Shown: positions 5,102-5,179 of the stretch, piece after piece
Position numbering within the stretch: the first letter of the stretch is position 1
How the letters are laid out: the number at the start of each line of letters is the position of its first letter
Position numbers and translations under genes: made by a program
The notes under the pieces: generated by a model
Told to the model about the DNA's origin: nothing
The model's input: only the letters and a program-made list of their open reading frames with translations
Database searches by the model: none
Assembly (NCBI GenBank): GCA_900754275.1
Contig: CAAECF010000111.1
Span: 1-5,179 of the forward strand
DNA: 5,179 nucleotides
From: an uncultured Collinsella sp.
Lineage (GTDB): Bacteria; Actinomycetota; Coriobacteriia; Coriobacteriales; Coriobacteriaceae
Direction of reading: 5' to 3'

Positions 5102-5135
5102 GCCTCCCATTTCTTGGACATGAGAAATGGGAGGC
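5102..5135 (+). promoter_or_regulatory. Hairpin burying the IS ribosome-binding site
   Basis: GCCTCCCATTTCT (5102-5114) pairs perfectly with AGAAATGGGAGGC (5123-5135) around the eight-base loop TGGACATG. The right arm contains GGGAGG (5129-5134), eight bases before the ATG at 5143. Transcripts entering from outside would fold and hide this site, while a transcript starting inside the left arm would not. CTTTCTTT after the stem could also give weak termination. Hiding the start site from impinging transcripts is a known device of insertion sequences; here it is inferred. Confidence 0.6.
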
Positions 5136-5142
5136 TTTCTTT

Positions 5143-5179
5143 ATGCGCGTTGATTTGAGAGTGAAGCATGATATCGAGG
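5143..5179 (+). CDS. Possible 5' end of IS OrfA (partial)
   Basis: ATG at 5143 reads MRVDLRVKHDIE and runs off the window. GGGAGG eight bases upstream is a strong ribosome-binding site. Only twelve residues are visible, too few for a family call; the position just inside the IS end is where a transposase OrfA, or a single fused transposase frame, would begin. Confidence 0.4.
   Translation, partial: MRVDLRVKHDIE

Larger units (their letters stand above)
5096..5179 (+). mobile_element. Left end of an IS3-family (IS150-group) element, truncated by the window
   Basis: The sequence from 5096 begins TGAACTGC-CTCCCATTT and continues CTTGGACA to 5120. This is the pattern I recall for IS150-type left ends (TG-ACTGC, CCCATTT, TTGGAC, then an ATTT-complementary arm). 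An inner hairpin and an ATG at 5143 follow at the expected distance. The opposite end, transposase and target duplication are outside the window, so the assignment rests on one end and memory of the family. Confidence 0.55.

Noticed and set aside
5029..5179. Plus-strand open frame from ATG 5029 (MPKIALFQG...) running off the edge
   Set aside because: It passes through the IS terminal hairpin and joins the same frame as the ATG at 5143. Its upstream part has only a weak ribosome-binding site and no recognisable motif; the openness is probably chance over a short distance.

Overview
The window looks like chromosomal DNA from a GC-rich anaerobic actinobacterium of the Coriobacteriia, most likely Collinsella or a close relative. 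This rests on the protein flavour of the genes, the AbiEi/DUF559-like gene at 3773-4900 (a type I associate with this class) and the many hairpin repeats between genes. No 16S or similar marker is present, so the taxonomy is inference.

Positions 1-395 hold no convincing gene. They contain a strong terminator nested in a longer inverted repeat (23-122), a lone GGGACAG-type repeat motif (188-205) and two adjacent perfect hairpins (248-297 and 309-372). Next, on the minus strand, is the vitamin B6 operon: pdxS (1894 to 1004) followed after 20 bases by pdxT (983 to 396). The two subunits form the PLP synthase that makes pyridoxal 5'-phosphate directly from ribose 5-phosphate, glyceraldehyde 3-phosphate and glutamine. 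Divergent from it on the plus strand is a MocR-type regulator, pdxR (2040-3473), an HTH-aminotransferase fusion expected to sense PLP and control pdxST. The 145-base region between them carries a perfect 10-base direct repeat (centres 34 bases apart) and an 8-base palindrome, good candidates for the PdxR operator.

The accessory part lies right of pdxR. An orphan gene (3773-4900) encodes a protein with an AbiEi-like N-terminal half and a PD-(D/E)xK/DUF559-like C-terminal half. It is bracketed by two direct copies of a 119-base element (3472-3590 and 4891-5009) of exactly equal length, about 81% identical by hand count, each ending in 16-base terminal inverted repeats. Each copy starts on the stop codon of the gene before it, and the second supplies the last codons of the orphan gene. 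The 182-base leader between the first copy and the orphan gene has further inverted repeats, including a three-part GCGCCA/TGGTGC/GCGCCA arrangement that could form alternative hairpins.

The right edge (5096-5179) looks like the left end of an IS3-family (IS150-group) insertion sequence. It has a terminal repeat with TTGGACA, a 13-bp hairpin that buries a GGGAGG ribosome-binding site, and the first codons of a possible OrfA running off the window. The IS seems to have landed beside half of a terminator.

The best-supported biology is the PLP-synthase/regulator module. The most unusual item is the repeat-bracketed nuclease-like gene. All statements come from reading the sequence; no database search was run.
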